In this document: positions 1 to 6,954 of the stretch, piece after piece
How the letters are laid out: every line of letters starts with the position of its first letter
Position numbering within the stretch: the first letter of the stretch is position 1
Assembly (NCBI GenBank): GCA_905236265.1
Contig: CAJOOV010000037.1
Location: 1 to 15,980 of the forward strand
From: an uncultured Oscillospiraceae bacterium
Lineage (GTDB): Bacteria; Bacillota; Clostridia; Oscillospirales; Oscillospiraceae
Length of the DNA: 15,980 nt
Direction of reading: 5' to 3'
Program-made: the position numbers and the translations under genes
Notes under the pieces: model-generated
What the model saw: the letters and a program-made list of their open reading frames with translations, nothing else
Databases searched by the model: none
What the model was told of the DNA's origin: nothing

Positions 1-342
1 CTGGATTTGGATGGCTTTTTCGCCGCACTGGGAGAGCGCTGTTATGAGTACGAGCATCTTCTGGTCTATTTCCTGTTCCGGTACTTTTTAAAGGCGGTCT
101 ATGACGAAAACGCCCTGAACAAGGTGCAAAGCGCCCTTGTGATGACGCTGGTCATGGCGGCGCAGGGGGCGTGGGAATGGCAGAAAACCGGGCGCTTCTC
201 TCTGGCGGACCAGATCGAAGTCACCCGGCAGTATTCCAAAGAGGTGGAGTATTCCGACGACAATAGGAACGCCCTGTATGAGGCGTTTTTGTTTGAGCAG
301 GAGCTGAGTGTTCCCGCTCTGCTGGGCTGGCTGGAGGGCTAG
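1..342 (+). CDS. Lysine-N-methylase (FliB-type), C-terminal part
   Basis: This is a rightward reading frame already open at the first base and ending in TAG, so about 113 C-terminal codons are present and the true start lies outside the window. The only possible in-window start is a TTG at 7 with no ribosome binding site. The sequence (YEHLLVYFLFRYFLKAVYD, then a segment like LADQIEVTRQYSKEVEYS) resembles the C-terminal region of clostridial proteins annotated as flagellin lysine-N-methylase. The FliB family usually carries a cysteine-rich iron-sulfur region further upstream, not visible here. Family members methylate lysines on flagellin or other surface proteins; the substrate here is unknown. 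An intrinsic terminator follows 25 nt after the stop. The gene converges on the hydrogenase operon, with no functional link apparent. The family call rests on remembered similarity alone. Confidence 0.55.
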   Translation: MDLDGFFAALGERCYEYEHLLVYFLFRYFLKAVYDENALNKVQSALVMTLVMAAQGAWEWQKTGRFSLADQIEVTRQYSKEVEYSDDNRNALYEAFLFEQELSVPALLGWLEG

Positions 343-347
343 ACCTA

Positions 348-968
348 TCACCGTTTCACCCGGATACCGCAGGTATGAACCGGACCGCCGATGGTCTGGT
401 TATGCCTGCGGTTTTTTGCCTTGCGCTCCTCGTCCTTCCGGATGGCCAGCGCCACCCGCTCCCTCGCCCGCTCCCGCAGAGCGTCAAAGGACAGCCCCGC
501 CAGCTCAGAAGGGGACAGCGGGGGCATCTCATGGTGCCACGCCCCGGCGTGGAGGGACACCGGCTGCCCCTTCCTCACCCGGCGGCGCTGCAACTGCTGC
601 CTGCCGTCCTCCGTCCAGAAGTTGTACACGGTAAAGCCGTTGTCCTCCCACCGGGCGGCGAGAATGACGAACACGCCGGGGCGCTCCCCCGGAAAGCGCA
701 CCGCCGTGAGCCGGTCGGCCAGCGTGCCGATGCGGCGAAGCTGCTCCTCTATGGTGCCCCGGCTGCGGCGCAGCTCCGCCGCCGCCCGCTTAAAGATGGG
801 CACGCCGAAGCGGAAGGAGGGGCCGCAGCAGCAGAACACCAGATCCCGCTCCGGCACGGCGTAGGCCTTTCTCAGCCAGTCGAAGTGGGCCAGATTGGCA
901 AAGCTCTCCCGGCTGTCCGCCGCCGCCACTGCCCCCTCGTCGTTGACCATGAGACAGATATAGGACAT
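348..968 (-). CDS. Proteasome-beta/Ntn-hydrolase-like protein, last gene of the hydrogenase operon
   Basis: This is a 206-residue protein. The ATG at 968 is preceded by GGAGGAGGGGGG, which favours it over an ATG at 1016 that would overlap the preceding gene. It begins 16 nt after the NuoC-like gene, so it probably belongs to the same transcript. The N-terminus (YICLMVNDEGAVAAADSR) resembles the first strands of proteasome-beta-like Ntn hydrolases. A later stretch, FCCCGPSFRFGVPIFKRAA, fits the next strand and helix, and the C-terminal TIGGPVHTCGI recalls the final strand of that fold. There is no obvious N-terminal Thr, Ser or Cys nucleophile after Met, so catalysis is doubtful. The role is unknown. 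It lacks the motifs of hydrogenase maturation endopeptidases. The last ~20 codons overlap a rightward terminator hairpin, and no terminator for this operon is visible downstream. Confidence 0.6.
   Translation of the reverse strand: MSYICLMVNDEGAVAAADSRESFANLAHFDWLRKAYAVPERDLVFCCCGPSFRFGVPIFKRAAAELRRSRGTIEEQLRRIGTLADRLTAVRFPGERPGVFVILAARWEDNGFTVYNFWTEDGRQQLQRRRVRKGQPVSLHAGAWHHEMPPLSPSELAGLSFDALRERARERVALAIRKDEERKAKNRRHNQTIGGPVHTCGIRVKR
367..417 (+). terminator. Intrinsic terminator of the lysine-methylase-like gene
   Basis: A long stem is formed by 367-386 and 393-411 around the loop GCCGAT. CCGCAGG pairs with CCTGCGG at the base, and the upper stem has one bulge and a few imperfect pairs. 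Six T residues follow at 412-417. It starts 25 nt after the TAG of the rightward gene. The whole hairpin lies inside the 3' coding sequence of the convergent leftward gene (348-968). On the minus strand no T-run follows the hairpin, so it should act only rightward. Confidence 0.85.
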
Positions 969-984
969 AGCCCCCCTCCTCCGG

Positions 985-1368
985 TTACAGCAGGTTGTTC
1001 TTCTCCCGCAGGACATTGATGGGGGTCACCAGAATCTGCCCCTGTCCGTCCAGCATACTGTCCGGGAGGAAGAGGCGCTCGCTGGTGTCCAGCCCCTCAA
1101 AGGTGAAGCCCAGAAGCTCGTTGATCTCCCGCTCCGCCCACTCTGCGGCGGCGGAATAGATGGCGGAGATGGAGGGCAGCGTGGACTCCCCCCGCACCTC
1201 ATAGCTCAGCACCTCCGGGCCGTTGGAGTAGTCGTAGCAGACCACCGGCTGGTTGTCCTTGTCCAGATGGGCGTGAATCATAATCAGCAGCCTGCCCTCA
1301 GAGCGCATCTGCTCCGCCGTGGGCACGACCTCCTCTTTCGTAATGGGAAGCTTTGTATTCGTTTGCAT
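985..1368 (-). CDS. mbhK: Short NuoC/EchD/MbhK-like (30-kDa family) hydrogenase subunit
   Basis: This is a 127-residue soluble protein. Residues 73-92 (AAAEWAEREINELLGFTFEG) followed by RLFLPD match the conserved core of the complex I 30-kDa subunit NuoC and its short hydrogenase counterparts EchD and MbhK. In group 4 hydrogenases this subunit packs against the [NiFe] large subunit without carrying a cofactor. It is the only gene in the window that could fill that role. It lies 13 nt after hypE, far from the other structural genes. The ATG at 1368 was chosen because the similarity begins there; an upstream in-frame ATG (1440) would overlap hypE deeply. The Shine-Dalgarno (AAGGCGG) is weak. 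At about 127 residues it resembles EchD more than the longer MbhK or NuoC. The C-terminus (TPINVLREKNNLL) diverges from the usual NuoC ending. Confidence 0.75.
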   Translation of the reverse strand: MQTNTKLPITKEEVVPTAEQMRSEGRLLIMIHAHLDKDNQPVVCYDYSNGPEVLSYEVRGESTLPSISAIYSAAAEWAEREINELLGFTFEGLDTSERLFLPDSMLDGQGQILVTPINVLREKNNLL

Positions 1369-1381
1369 CTCTACACCGCCT

Positions 1382-2383
1382 TTAACAGATTCTCGGTAAT
1401 TGCGCCCCGGCCAGACGGGCAAGCACCCGGCAGCCCCCAAGGGCGGTATGGTACAGCACCTTTCCCGGCGCTCTCTGGGTGACCTGTCCGATGAGGGCGC
1501 TGTCCTCCCCGCCGGGGGTATGCCTCAGCGCCTCCAGCACTGCCGATGAGCGCTCCTTCGCCACCACGGCCAGGAGCTTTCCCTCGTTGGCGCAGTATAG
1601 GGCATCCAGCCCCAGCAAATCGCAGGCCGCCTGCACCGCCGGGGCAACCGGCAGCGCCTCCTCCTCCAGCTCCATGGAGAAGGGGCGGTTCTGGGTGAAC
1701 TCGTTCAGCGTAGTGGCAACGCCCCCCCGTGTGGGGTCACGCAGCACCCGCACCCCGCCGCAGTCCAGCGCCGCCTTGGCCAGACGGTGGAGGGGGCGGC
1801 AGTCGGAGCGCAGGGGGCTGTTCTCCGCCAGCCCCTCCCGTGCCATCATCACCGTTGCCCCGTGGTCTCCCATGGTGCCGGAGAGAATAACGGCGTCGCC
1901 GGGGGTGATCTTGTCCGGGGAGAGTCCCGGATAGATCACCGTGCCGATGCCGGAGGTGTTCACATACAGCCCGTCGCCCTTGCCCCGTTCCACCACCTTG
2001 GTGTCCCCGGTGACAATCTCCACTCCCGCCTCCTCTGCGGCGGCGGCGATGGATGCCGCCACCCGGCGCAATTGCTCCACGGGAAAGCCCTCCTCAATCA
2101 GCAGGGACAGGCTCAGCACCTTCGGCTCTGCGCCGCACATGGCAAGGTCATTCACCGTGCCGCACACCGCCAGCTTGCCGATGTCCCCGCCGGGGAAGAA
2201 CAGGGGGGAGACCACGAAGCTGTCCGTGGAGAAGGCCAGCGCCCCGGACAGGTTCACCACTGCCCCGTCCCCCAAGCGGTTCAATGTGTCGTTGTGAAAC
2301 GCCGGGAGGAACAGCTCCTCAATCAGCTCGGCGGTCTTTCCCCCGCCGCTGCCATAGTCCAGCGTGATAATCTCCTCTGTCAT
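1382..2383 (-). CDS. hypE: Hydrogenase maturation protein HypE (thiocarboxamide dehydratase)
   Basis: This is a 333-residue member of the PurM/AIR-synthase-like family. HypE accepts a carbamoyl group from HypF on its C-terminal cysteine and dehydrates it with ATP to a thiocyanate, the source of the two cyanide ligands of the [NiFe] site. The protein ends in the expected Pro-Arg-Ile-Cys. An N-terminal glycine-rich GSGGGK, then LGDGAVV, a DSFVVSPLFFPGGDIGKLAVCGTVNDLA-type region and DPTRGGVATTLNE are hallmark segments of the family. The ATG at 2383 overlaps the hypD stop as ATGA, so the two genes should be translationally coupled. A longer in-frame extension upstream of this ATG only shadows hypD. 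Length and motifs are complete, and nothing is missing. Confidence 0.96.
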   Translation of the reverse strand: MTEEIITLDYGSGGGKTAELIEELFLPAFHNDTLNRLGDGAVVNLSGALAFSTDSFVVSPLFFPGGDIGKLAVCGTVNDLAMCGAEPKVLSLSLLIEEGFPVEQLRRVAASIAAAAEEAGVEIVTGDTKVVERGKGDGLYVNTSGIGTVIYPGLSPDKITPGDAVILSGTMGDHGATVMMAREGLAENSPLRSDCRPLHRLAKAALDCGGVRVLRDPTRGGVATTLNEFTQNRPFSMELEEEALPVAPAVQAACDLLGLDALYCANEGKLLAVVAKERSSAVLEALRHTPGGEDSALIGQVTQRAPGKVLYHTALGGCRVLARLAGAQLPRIC

Positions 2384-3474
2384 AGCAAATCCTGATACCT
2401 CCATGCCGCCGCACAGGCACCCTCCGAGGACACCATACACGGCCCCACCGGATGCTCCGGGCGGCAGCGTGTCCCAAACAGGGGGCAGTCCTGCGCCCGG
2501 CACTCGCCGCAGATGATCTCCCCGCAGCGGCAGCCCTTGGGCTCCTGCCCGGTGAGGGGGGCAAAGCCGAACCGCTTTGATGCGTCAAAGGGGGCAAATT
2601 CCTCCCGCAGGGCAAAGCCGCTCTCCGGAATCTCCCCCAGACCCCGCCACACATCGCCGCAGGGCTGCAGCACCTGCTCCATCACCGCCTGCGCCGCCGG
2701 GTTCCCCTGAGGGGAGACAGTGCGGGTGTACTCGTTTATCAGAGCGCTCTCCCCCCGGCGCACCATGTCCAGCAGGGTGTACACCGCCGAGAGCAGATCC
2801 CCTGTTTCGAACCCCGCCACCACAGCACCCAGACCGTACTCCTCCGGGAGAAAGCGGAAGGCCTCTGAGCCGGTGATGGCCGCCACATGTCCGGGGCAGA
2901 GAAAGCCCCCCACGGCGCAGCCCTCCCGTGCCAGCAGGGCACGCAGCGCAGGCTCCGTGCGCTTCAGCAGGCACAGCATGGAGAAGTTCTCCGTTCCCCG
3001 GCGCTGCGCCTCCAAAACGGTGAGGGCGGTGCCGGGGGCAGTGGTCTCAAAGCCCACACCGGCAAAGACCACCTGACGCTCCGGGTGCTGCGCCGCAAAC
3101 TCCAGCGCATCCATAGGGGAGTAGACCCAGCGCACGTCCGCCCCCAGCGCCTTGCGCCGGTTCAGGCTGTCGGAAGGGTCGGAGCCGGGCACCCGCAGCA
3201 AATCCCCGTAGGTGCAAAGGGTCACACCCGGACGCCCGCTCAGCTCCATCAGGGCGTCTATCACCCCGGAGGGGGTGACGCACACGGGGCAGCCGGGGCC
3301 GGAGAGCAGCTCCACCCCCGGCGGGAGGAGGGAGCGCAGTCCCGATTTTGCAATGGCCATGGTATGGGTGCCGCAGACCTCCATCAGCTTCACAGGGGGG
3401 AGCTTCATCTCCCGTATCCCCCGTGCCAGCGCCGCTGCCCCGGCGGGGCGGCGGAAGTCAGCCCCCCATGGCAT
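2380..3474 (-). CDS. hypD: Hydrogenase maturation protein HypD (Fe-S scaffold for Fe(CN)2CO)
   Basis: This is a 364-residue protein that works with HypC to assemble the Fe(CN)2CO moiety of [NiFe] hydrogenase. Cys34 (in MEVCGTHT) and Cys62/Cys65 (in GPGCPVC) match the conserved spacing of the iron-binding and redox cysteines. The C-terminus carries the Cys-rich [4Fe-4S] region (CRCGEIICGEC, DCPLFGTRC, then PVGPCMVSSEGAC). Further conserved blocks are RVPGS, VYSPMDALEFA, GFETTAPGTA, CPGHVAAITG and GFETGDLL. The ATG at 3474 lies inside the end of hypC (17-nt overlap) and is preceded by GAGGAG 7 nt upstream; a start at 3489 would lack a binding site. The gene is followed by hypE with an ATGA overlap. 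Confidence 0.96.
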   Translation of the reverse strand: MPWGADFRRPAGAAALARGIREMKLPPVKLMEVCGTHTMAIAKSGLRSLLPPGVELLSGPGCPVCVTPSGVIDALMELSGRPGVTLCTYGDLLRVPGSDPSDSLNRRKALGADVRWVYSPMDALEFAAQHPERQVVFAGVGFETTAPGTALTVLEAQRRGTENFSMLCLLKRTEPALRALLAREGCAVGGFLCPGHVAAITGSEAFRFLPEEYGLGAVVAGFETGDLLSAVYTLLDMVRRGESALINEYTRTVSPQGNPAAQAVMEQVLQPCGDVWRGLGEIPESGFALREEFAPFDASKRFGFAPLTGQEPKGCRCGEIICGECRAQDCPLFGTRCRPEHPVGPCMVSSEGACAAAWRYQDLL

Positions 3475-3682
3475 GTGCCATCTCCTCAATCGCCTTCAGG
3501 TTCTCCAGCGCCTGCTCCTCCCGGAGGCGTTCAATGGCAAAGCCTGCGTGGGCAATCACATACTCCCCCACCTTCGGCTCTCGCAGCAGGTCCACCCGGA
3601 TACGCCGCTGAATCCCGTCCAGCTCGCCAATGGCATCGTTTCCGTCAATTTTCGTCAGTTTTAAGGGAACCGCAAGGCACAT
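3458..3682 (-). CDS. hypC: Hydrogenase maturation chaperone HypC
   Basis: This is a 74-residue OB-fold chaperone that shuttles the Fe(CN)2CO unit from HypD to the large-subunit apoprotein. It begins MCLAVPLKL. Cys2, exposed after removal of Met1, is the residue known to bind iron and the large subunit. The start matters: an ATG six bases earlier (3688) would put Met-Thr ahead of Met-Cys. AGGAGG sits 6 nt before the ATG at 3682 but directly touches the earlier ATG, so 3682 is chosen. Two bases separate it from the hypF stop. Only one HypC/HybG-type chaperone is present, which fits a locus serving one hydrogenase. Confidence 0.95.
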   Translation of the reverse strand: MCLAVPLKLTKIDGNDAIGELDGIQRRIRVDLLREPKVGEYVIAHAGFAIERLREEQALENLKAIEEMAHAMGG

Positions 3683-3684
3683 GG

Positions 3685-5904
3685 TCATCCTCCTTGAGCT
3701 GCGCCGATGAAAACCTGTCCCAGAGGGATACCCTGATCTCCGGGGGAGACCCTGCGGTGGACATAGGGGACAAAGCCCCCCTGCGTCAGCGTGTCCACCG
3801 TCCGGGACAGGAGATAGTCGTTGTGAAAGACCCCGCCGGAGAGCACCACCCGGTTCAGTCCGGTGCATTGGCGGGCATACTCGGCGTGGGCCAGCGCCAG
3901 CGCCGAGAGGGTGTTCATAAACCGGGCGGCACGAACCGGGTTTTCCCTGCCGTCCTCCAGCAGGGCGTTCACCAGTGCGCCGGTGTCCAGCGTGAGGCAG
4001 TCCCCCCGCTGGAAAAAGGAGAGGGGATAGCCCCCCTTCACGTCCTGCGCCGCCATGGCCTCCAGCAGCACTGCCCCCTGACCCTCGTAGCTCACCCGCT
4101 GCCGCCCGGTGAGCAGGGCATACACCCCGTCAAAGAGCCGCCCCATGCCGGAGGAGCGGGGGGCGTTCGTCCCCGAAGCGATCATCCGGGAGAGCATGGC
4201 TCCCTGGGGGTGGCGGCTGTCCTGCTGCCGCTTCGCCAGCGTCAGCAGGGCGTGGGCAGTCCTGCCGATTTCCAGAGCGCACCTGTCCCCGCCGGGGAGG
4301 GGGATGGGCTGGATGCTGCCCAGCCGTTTCACGCCGGCATAGTCCCCCGCAAGGCACTCAGCGCCCCAAATCGTGGCGTCCGTGCCATAGCCGGTGCCGT
4401 CCCAGACAAGGCCGATGCACTGCCCCTGCAGGCCGTTGTCCGCCATACAGGAGGCCATGTGGGCGTGGTGGTGCTGCGCCTGAATCAGGGGCAGACCCTC
4501 CCGGCGGCTGCGTTCTCTGGCGTAGGCGGTGGAGCGGTAGTCCGGGTGCAGATCGCAAACCAGAAGCCTCACAGGCAGGTCAAAGGCGTGCTGAAAGCGG
4601 TCTATCTGATGGACATAAAACTCTTCCGTCTCATAGTCCTTCAAATCCCCGATATGCTGGCTGAGAAAGGCCTCCCGCCCCCGGACGAAGGCAAAGCCTC
4701 CCTTCTGCTCCGCCCCCAGCGCCAGAACGCCGGTACAGTCCCGGTGCAGCGCCACGGTGGCGGGGGCATAGCCCCGGCTGCGGCGAAAGAACAGGGGCTC
4801 TCCCCGAAATAGGCGCAGCAGGGAGTCGTCACAGCGGTTCACAATCTCCCGGTCATGCTTCAAAAGCCCGTCCGCCAGCTCCTTCCAGCCCTCGTCCTCC
4901 GTCCGGCAGACCACCGGGCGGTCAGAGCGGTTCATGCTGGTCATCACCAGCGGGGAAACCTCCCTCAAAAGCAGGTGGTGAACCGGAGTGTAGGGCAGCA
5001 GGATGCCCAGCTCTCCCGTCTCGCTCAAATGCTCCGGGCAGTCCGGGCGCTTTTTCAGCAGTACAATGGGGGCGGCGGGGCTTTCCAGCGCCCGGCGCTC
5101 CTGCTCGTTTACATAACATAATTCCGCCGCCTGAGGGGCGTCCCGGCACATGAGGGCGAAGGGGCGCTCATCCCGGCGCTTGCGGCGGCGCAGCTCCGCC
5201 ACGCTCTCTGGCGCATCCGCCCGGCAGGCCAGATGATAGCCCCCCAGACCCTTCACCGCCACAATGCCGCCCTGTTGCAGCAGCCGGACGGCATTTGCGA
5301 TGGGTTCACCCGGCGGCTCTCCTGTCCTGTCCCAAAACCGCAGAACAGGGCCGCAGTCCGGGCAGCAGTTGGGCTGGGCGTGGTAGCGCCGGGAGGCGAT
5401 GTGGTGATATTCCCTATCGCACCGGGGGCACATGGGAAAGGCGCTCATGGCGGTATTGTCCCGGTCATAGGGCAGGCGGCGGAGAATGGTGAACCGGGGG
5501 CCGCAGTCGGTGCAGTTGATAAAGGGATGGCGGAAACGCCGGTCCTTTGGGTCAAACAGCTCCTGCCTGCAAAGGGCGCAGGTGGCGGTGTCCGGGCTGA
5601 CCAGCGCCCTTCCCTGTCCGGGGGGCGGGCTTGGCAAAATGGAAAAGCCCCGCTCCCCCTGCTGGGGCGGTACAGTGTCCATACGGATATGGTCAATGCG
5701 GGACAGGGGCGGGGCGTGCTCCACAATCAGCCGGGGCAGCCGGGCAAGGGTTTCCCCCTCCCCCTGCGCCTCCAGCTCCACCCCGTCCACGGTGTTCCGG
5801 CACCAGCCGGTGAGGGCATATGCCTGCGCCAGCCGGTGGAGGGCAGGGCGAAAACCCACCCCCTGCACAATGCCGGAGATGTGCAGCCGTACCCGCTCAG
5901 GCAT
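3685..5904 (-). CDS. hypF: Carbamoyltransferase HypF
   Basis: This is a 739-residue protein that converts carbamoyl phosphate and ATP to carbamoyl-adenylate and transfers the carbamoyl group to the C-terminal cysteine of HypE. The domains in order are: acylphosphatase-like (1-90, VQGVGFRP at 13-20 with catalytic Arg19, and Asn37); two zinc fingers (Cys109/112/131/134 and Cys159/162/181/184, each C-x2-C-x18-C-x2-C); a YrdC/Sua5-like domain (about 200-380, with KGLGGYHLAC); and a Kae1/carbamoyltransferase domain (about 390-739) with the metal-binding HHHAH at 478-482 and GGVFHNDYLL near the end. The ATG at 5904 overlaps the end of the upstream ferredoxin-like gene by 8 nt. Length is normal for the family and all active-site elements are intact. 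Confidence 0.96.
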   Translation of the reverse strand: MPERVRLHISGIVQGVGFRPALHRLAQAYALTGWCRNTVDGVELEAQGEGETLARLPRLIVEHAPPLSRIDHIRMDTVPPQQGERGFSILPSPPPGQGRALVSPDTATCALCRQELFDPKDRRFRHPFINCTDCGPRFTILRRLPYDRDNTAMSAFPMCPRCDREYHHIASRRYHAQPNCCPDCGPVLRFWDRTGEPPGEPIANAVRLLQQGGIVAVKGLGGYHLACRADAPESVAELRRRKRRDERPFALMCRDAPQAAELCYVNEQERRALESPAAPIVLLKKRPDCPEHLSETGELGILLPYTPVHHLLLREVSPLVMTSMNRSDRPVVCRTEDEGWKELADGLLKHDREIVNRCDDSLLRLFRGEPLFFRRSRGYAPATVALHRDCTGVLALGAEQKGGFAFVRGREAFLSQHIGDLKDYETEEFYVHQIDRFQHAFDLPVRLLVCDLHPDYRSTAYARERSRREGLPLIQAQHHHAHMASCMADNGLQGQCIGLVWDGTGYGTDATIWGAECLAGDYAGVKRLGSIQPIPLPGGDRCALEIGRTAHALLTLAKRQQDSRHPQGAMLSRMIASGTNAPRSSGMGRLFDGVYALLTGRQRVSYEGQGAVLLEAMAAQDVKGGYPLSFFQRGDCLTLDTGALVNALLEDGRENPVRAARFMNTLSALALAHAEYARQCTGLNRVVLSGGVFHNDYLLSRTVDTLTQGGFVPYVHRRVSPGDQGIPLGQVFIGAAQGG

Positions 5905-6496
5905 TCTCCGCCGCTTTCGCCTCTGCCTCCGCCTTGGCCTTTTTCTTTGCCTCGGCGGCGGCCTTCATCTCCGCGATCTGCTCCGGGGTGAACTTGGGCT
6001 TTGCCCCGGCGGCGGCAGGAGCGGCAGGAGCGGCTCCTCCGGCGGCGGCCTTAGCCGCCTTTGCCGCCTCCGCCTTGGCCTTCATCTCTGCGATCTGCTC
6101 CGGGGTCAGCTTGGGCTTGGGTGGGGGTGCTTTTTTGATAAAGGTGCCGGAGACGAGAAAATCCTCCGGCTTGGTGCCCACGATCATATAATCCTCCGTG
6201 AGGGTGATCGCCTTTTTGGAGCAGAAGTCGGAACAGGTGCTGCAGAAGGTGCAGGAGGTCATGTCATAGGTGAAGGTGATCTGCTGGTCTCCGTTTTCCA
6301 GCTTCACGATCTCCCTTGTAATCGCCTGTGGGGCGCAGACCCTCATGCACATGCCGCAGTTGATGCAAAGGGTGGGGTCATAGTGGAGCCGTCCCCGGTA
6401 ATGGGGGGCGGCCTTTGGCGGCTCCCCGGCGGGGAAGGCCTCCGTGCTGGGCTTTTTGAACAGGTTGGAGAGGGCTTTTGTCACATAGGGCAGCAT
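5897..6496 (-). CDS. mbhN: NuoI/MbhN-like 2x[4Fe-4S] subunit with repeat-bearing C-terminal tail
   Basis: This is a 199-residue electron-transfer subunit. Two ferredoxin motifs, Cys44/47/50/54 and Cys82/85/88/92 (C-x2-C-x2-C-x3-C), should hold two [4Fe-4S] clusters. By analogy with NuoI, EchF and MbhN these pass electrons from ferredoxin to the small subunit. Residues 1-43 are a short lead and 93-120 finish the usual domain. From about 121 the protein continues as a Lys/Ala/Pro-rich, charged tail with two copies of PK(L/F)TPEQIAEMKA(K/A)AEA (128-144 and 167-183), which is not part of the family core. The ATG at 6496 shares a base with the stop of the small-subunit gene (TGATG). hypF follows with an 8-nt overlap. 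Confidence 0.9.
   Translation of the reverse strand: MLPYVTKALSNLFKKPSTEAFPAGEPPKAAPHYRGRLHYDPTLCINCGMCMRVCAPQAITREIVKLENGDQQITFTYDMTSCTFCSTCSDFCSKKAITLTEDYMIVGTKPEDFLVSGTFIKKAPPPKPKLTPEQIAEMKAKAEAAKAAKAAAGGAAPAAPAAAGAKPKFTPEQIAEMKAAAEAKKKAKAEAEAKAAENA
5948..6115 (-). repeat. Intragenic tandem repeat in the mbhN tail
   Basis: Two 51-nt units (6065-6115 and 5948-5998) encode 17-residue near-identical segments centred on TPEQIAEMKA. A 22-residue Ala/Lys/Gly/Pro linker separates them. The units also match closely at DNA level, for example the shared GATCTGCTCCGGGGT on the plus strand. They suggest a recent internal duplication. Each unit looks like a short amphipathic helix preceded by a Pro-Lys boundary. 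Confidence 0.85.
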
Positions 6497-6942
6497 CACT
6501 TGCGCATCTCCTTTCGCTTCTGTTCCAGAATCTCCGTGGCCTGGGCCAGCGCCGCCACAATGGCCTCCGGCTTGGGGGTGCAGCCCGCCACGGACACATC
6601 CACATGGGTCCACTTCTCCAGCGGCCCGTCAATGGCATAGCTGCCCTTGAACACGTTGCCGCTTCTGGGGCAGGAGCCAAGGCTCACCACCACACGGGGC
6701 TGGGGCACCTGCTCCAGCGTGCGGATGAGCCGGTCACGGCTCTGCAGGGTCACCGGGCCGCTGACCACCACAATGTCCGCCTGACGGGGGGTTCCGGTGA
6801 GGCGGAAGCCCAGACGCTCTGCGTCATAGCGGGGGGTGAGTACGCTCACCAGCTCAATATCACAGCCGTTGCAGGAGCCGGCGTTGATGTGGAAGATCCA
6901 CGGGCTTTTCGCCATGCTCCTGTCGATCATCTTTTCAAACAT
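6496..6942 (-). CDS. mbhJ: NuoB/MbhJ-like [NiFe] hydrogenase small subunit
   Basis: This is a 148-residue soluble subunit carrying the proximal [4Fe-4S] cluster next to the [NiFe] site. Ligands Cys24 and Cys27 (SCNGCDIE), Cys91 (GSCPRSGNVF) and Cys121 (GCTPKP) are all present. The short form without a second domain or Tat signal is typical of group 4 hydrogenases and NuoB. It would take electrons from the 2x[4Fe-4S] subunit. The ATG at 6942 is preceded by AAGGAGG at 7 nt and lies 12 nt after the membrane-anchor gene stop. The next gene starts within its stop (TGATG). Confidence 0.95.
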   Translation of the reverse strand: MFEKMIDRSMAKSPWIFHINAGSCNGCDIELVSVLTPRYDAERLGFRLTGTPRQADIVVVSGPVTLQSRDRLIRTLEQVPQPRVVVSLGSCPRSGNVFKGSYAIDGPLEKWTHVDVSVAGCTPKPEAIVAALAQATEILEQKRKEMRK

Positions 6943-6954
6943 CCTGCGCCCTCC

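Noticed and set aside
348..968. Idea that the terminal operon gene is the missing hydrogenase endopeptidase
   Set aside because: It has none of the conserved Asp/His nickel-sensing motifs of HycI/HyaD proteases, and the large subunit has no tail to cut.
2887..4812. Very long rightward open frame (641 codons) opposite hypD, hypC and hypF
   Set aside because: It is antisense to three unmistakable hyp genes. Its translation is low-complexity, rich in Gly, Ala, Pro and His, with no recognisable domain, as expected for an antisense frame in GC-rich DNA.
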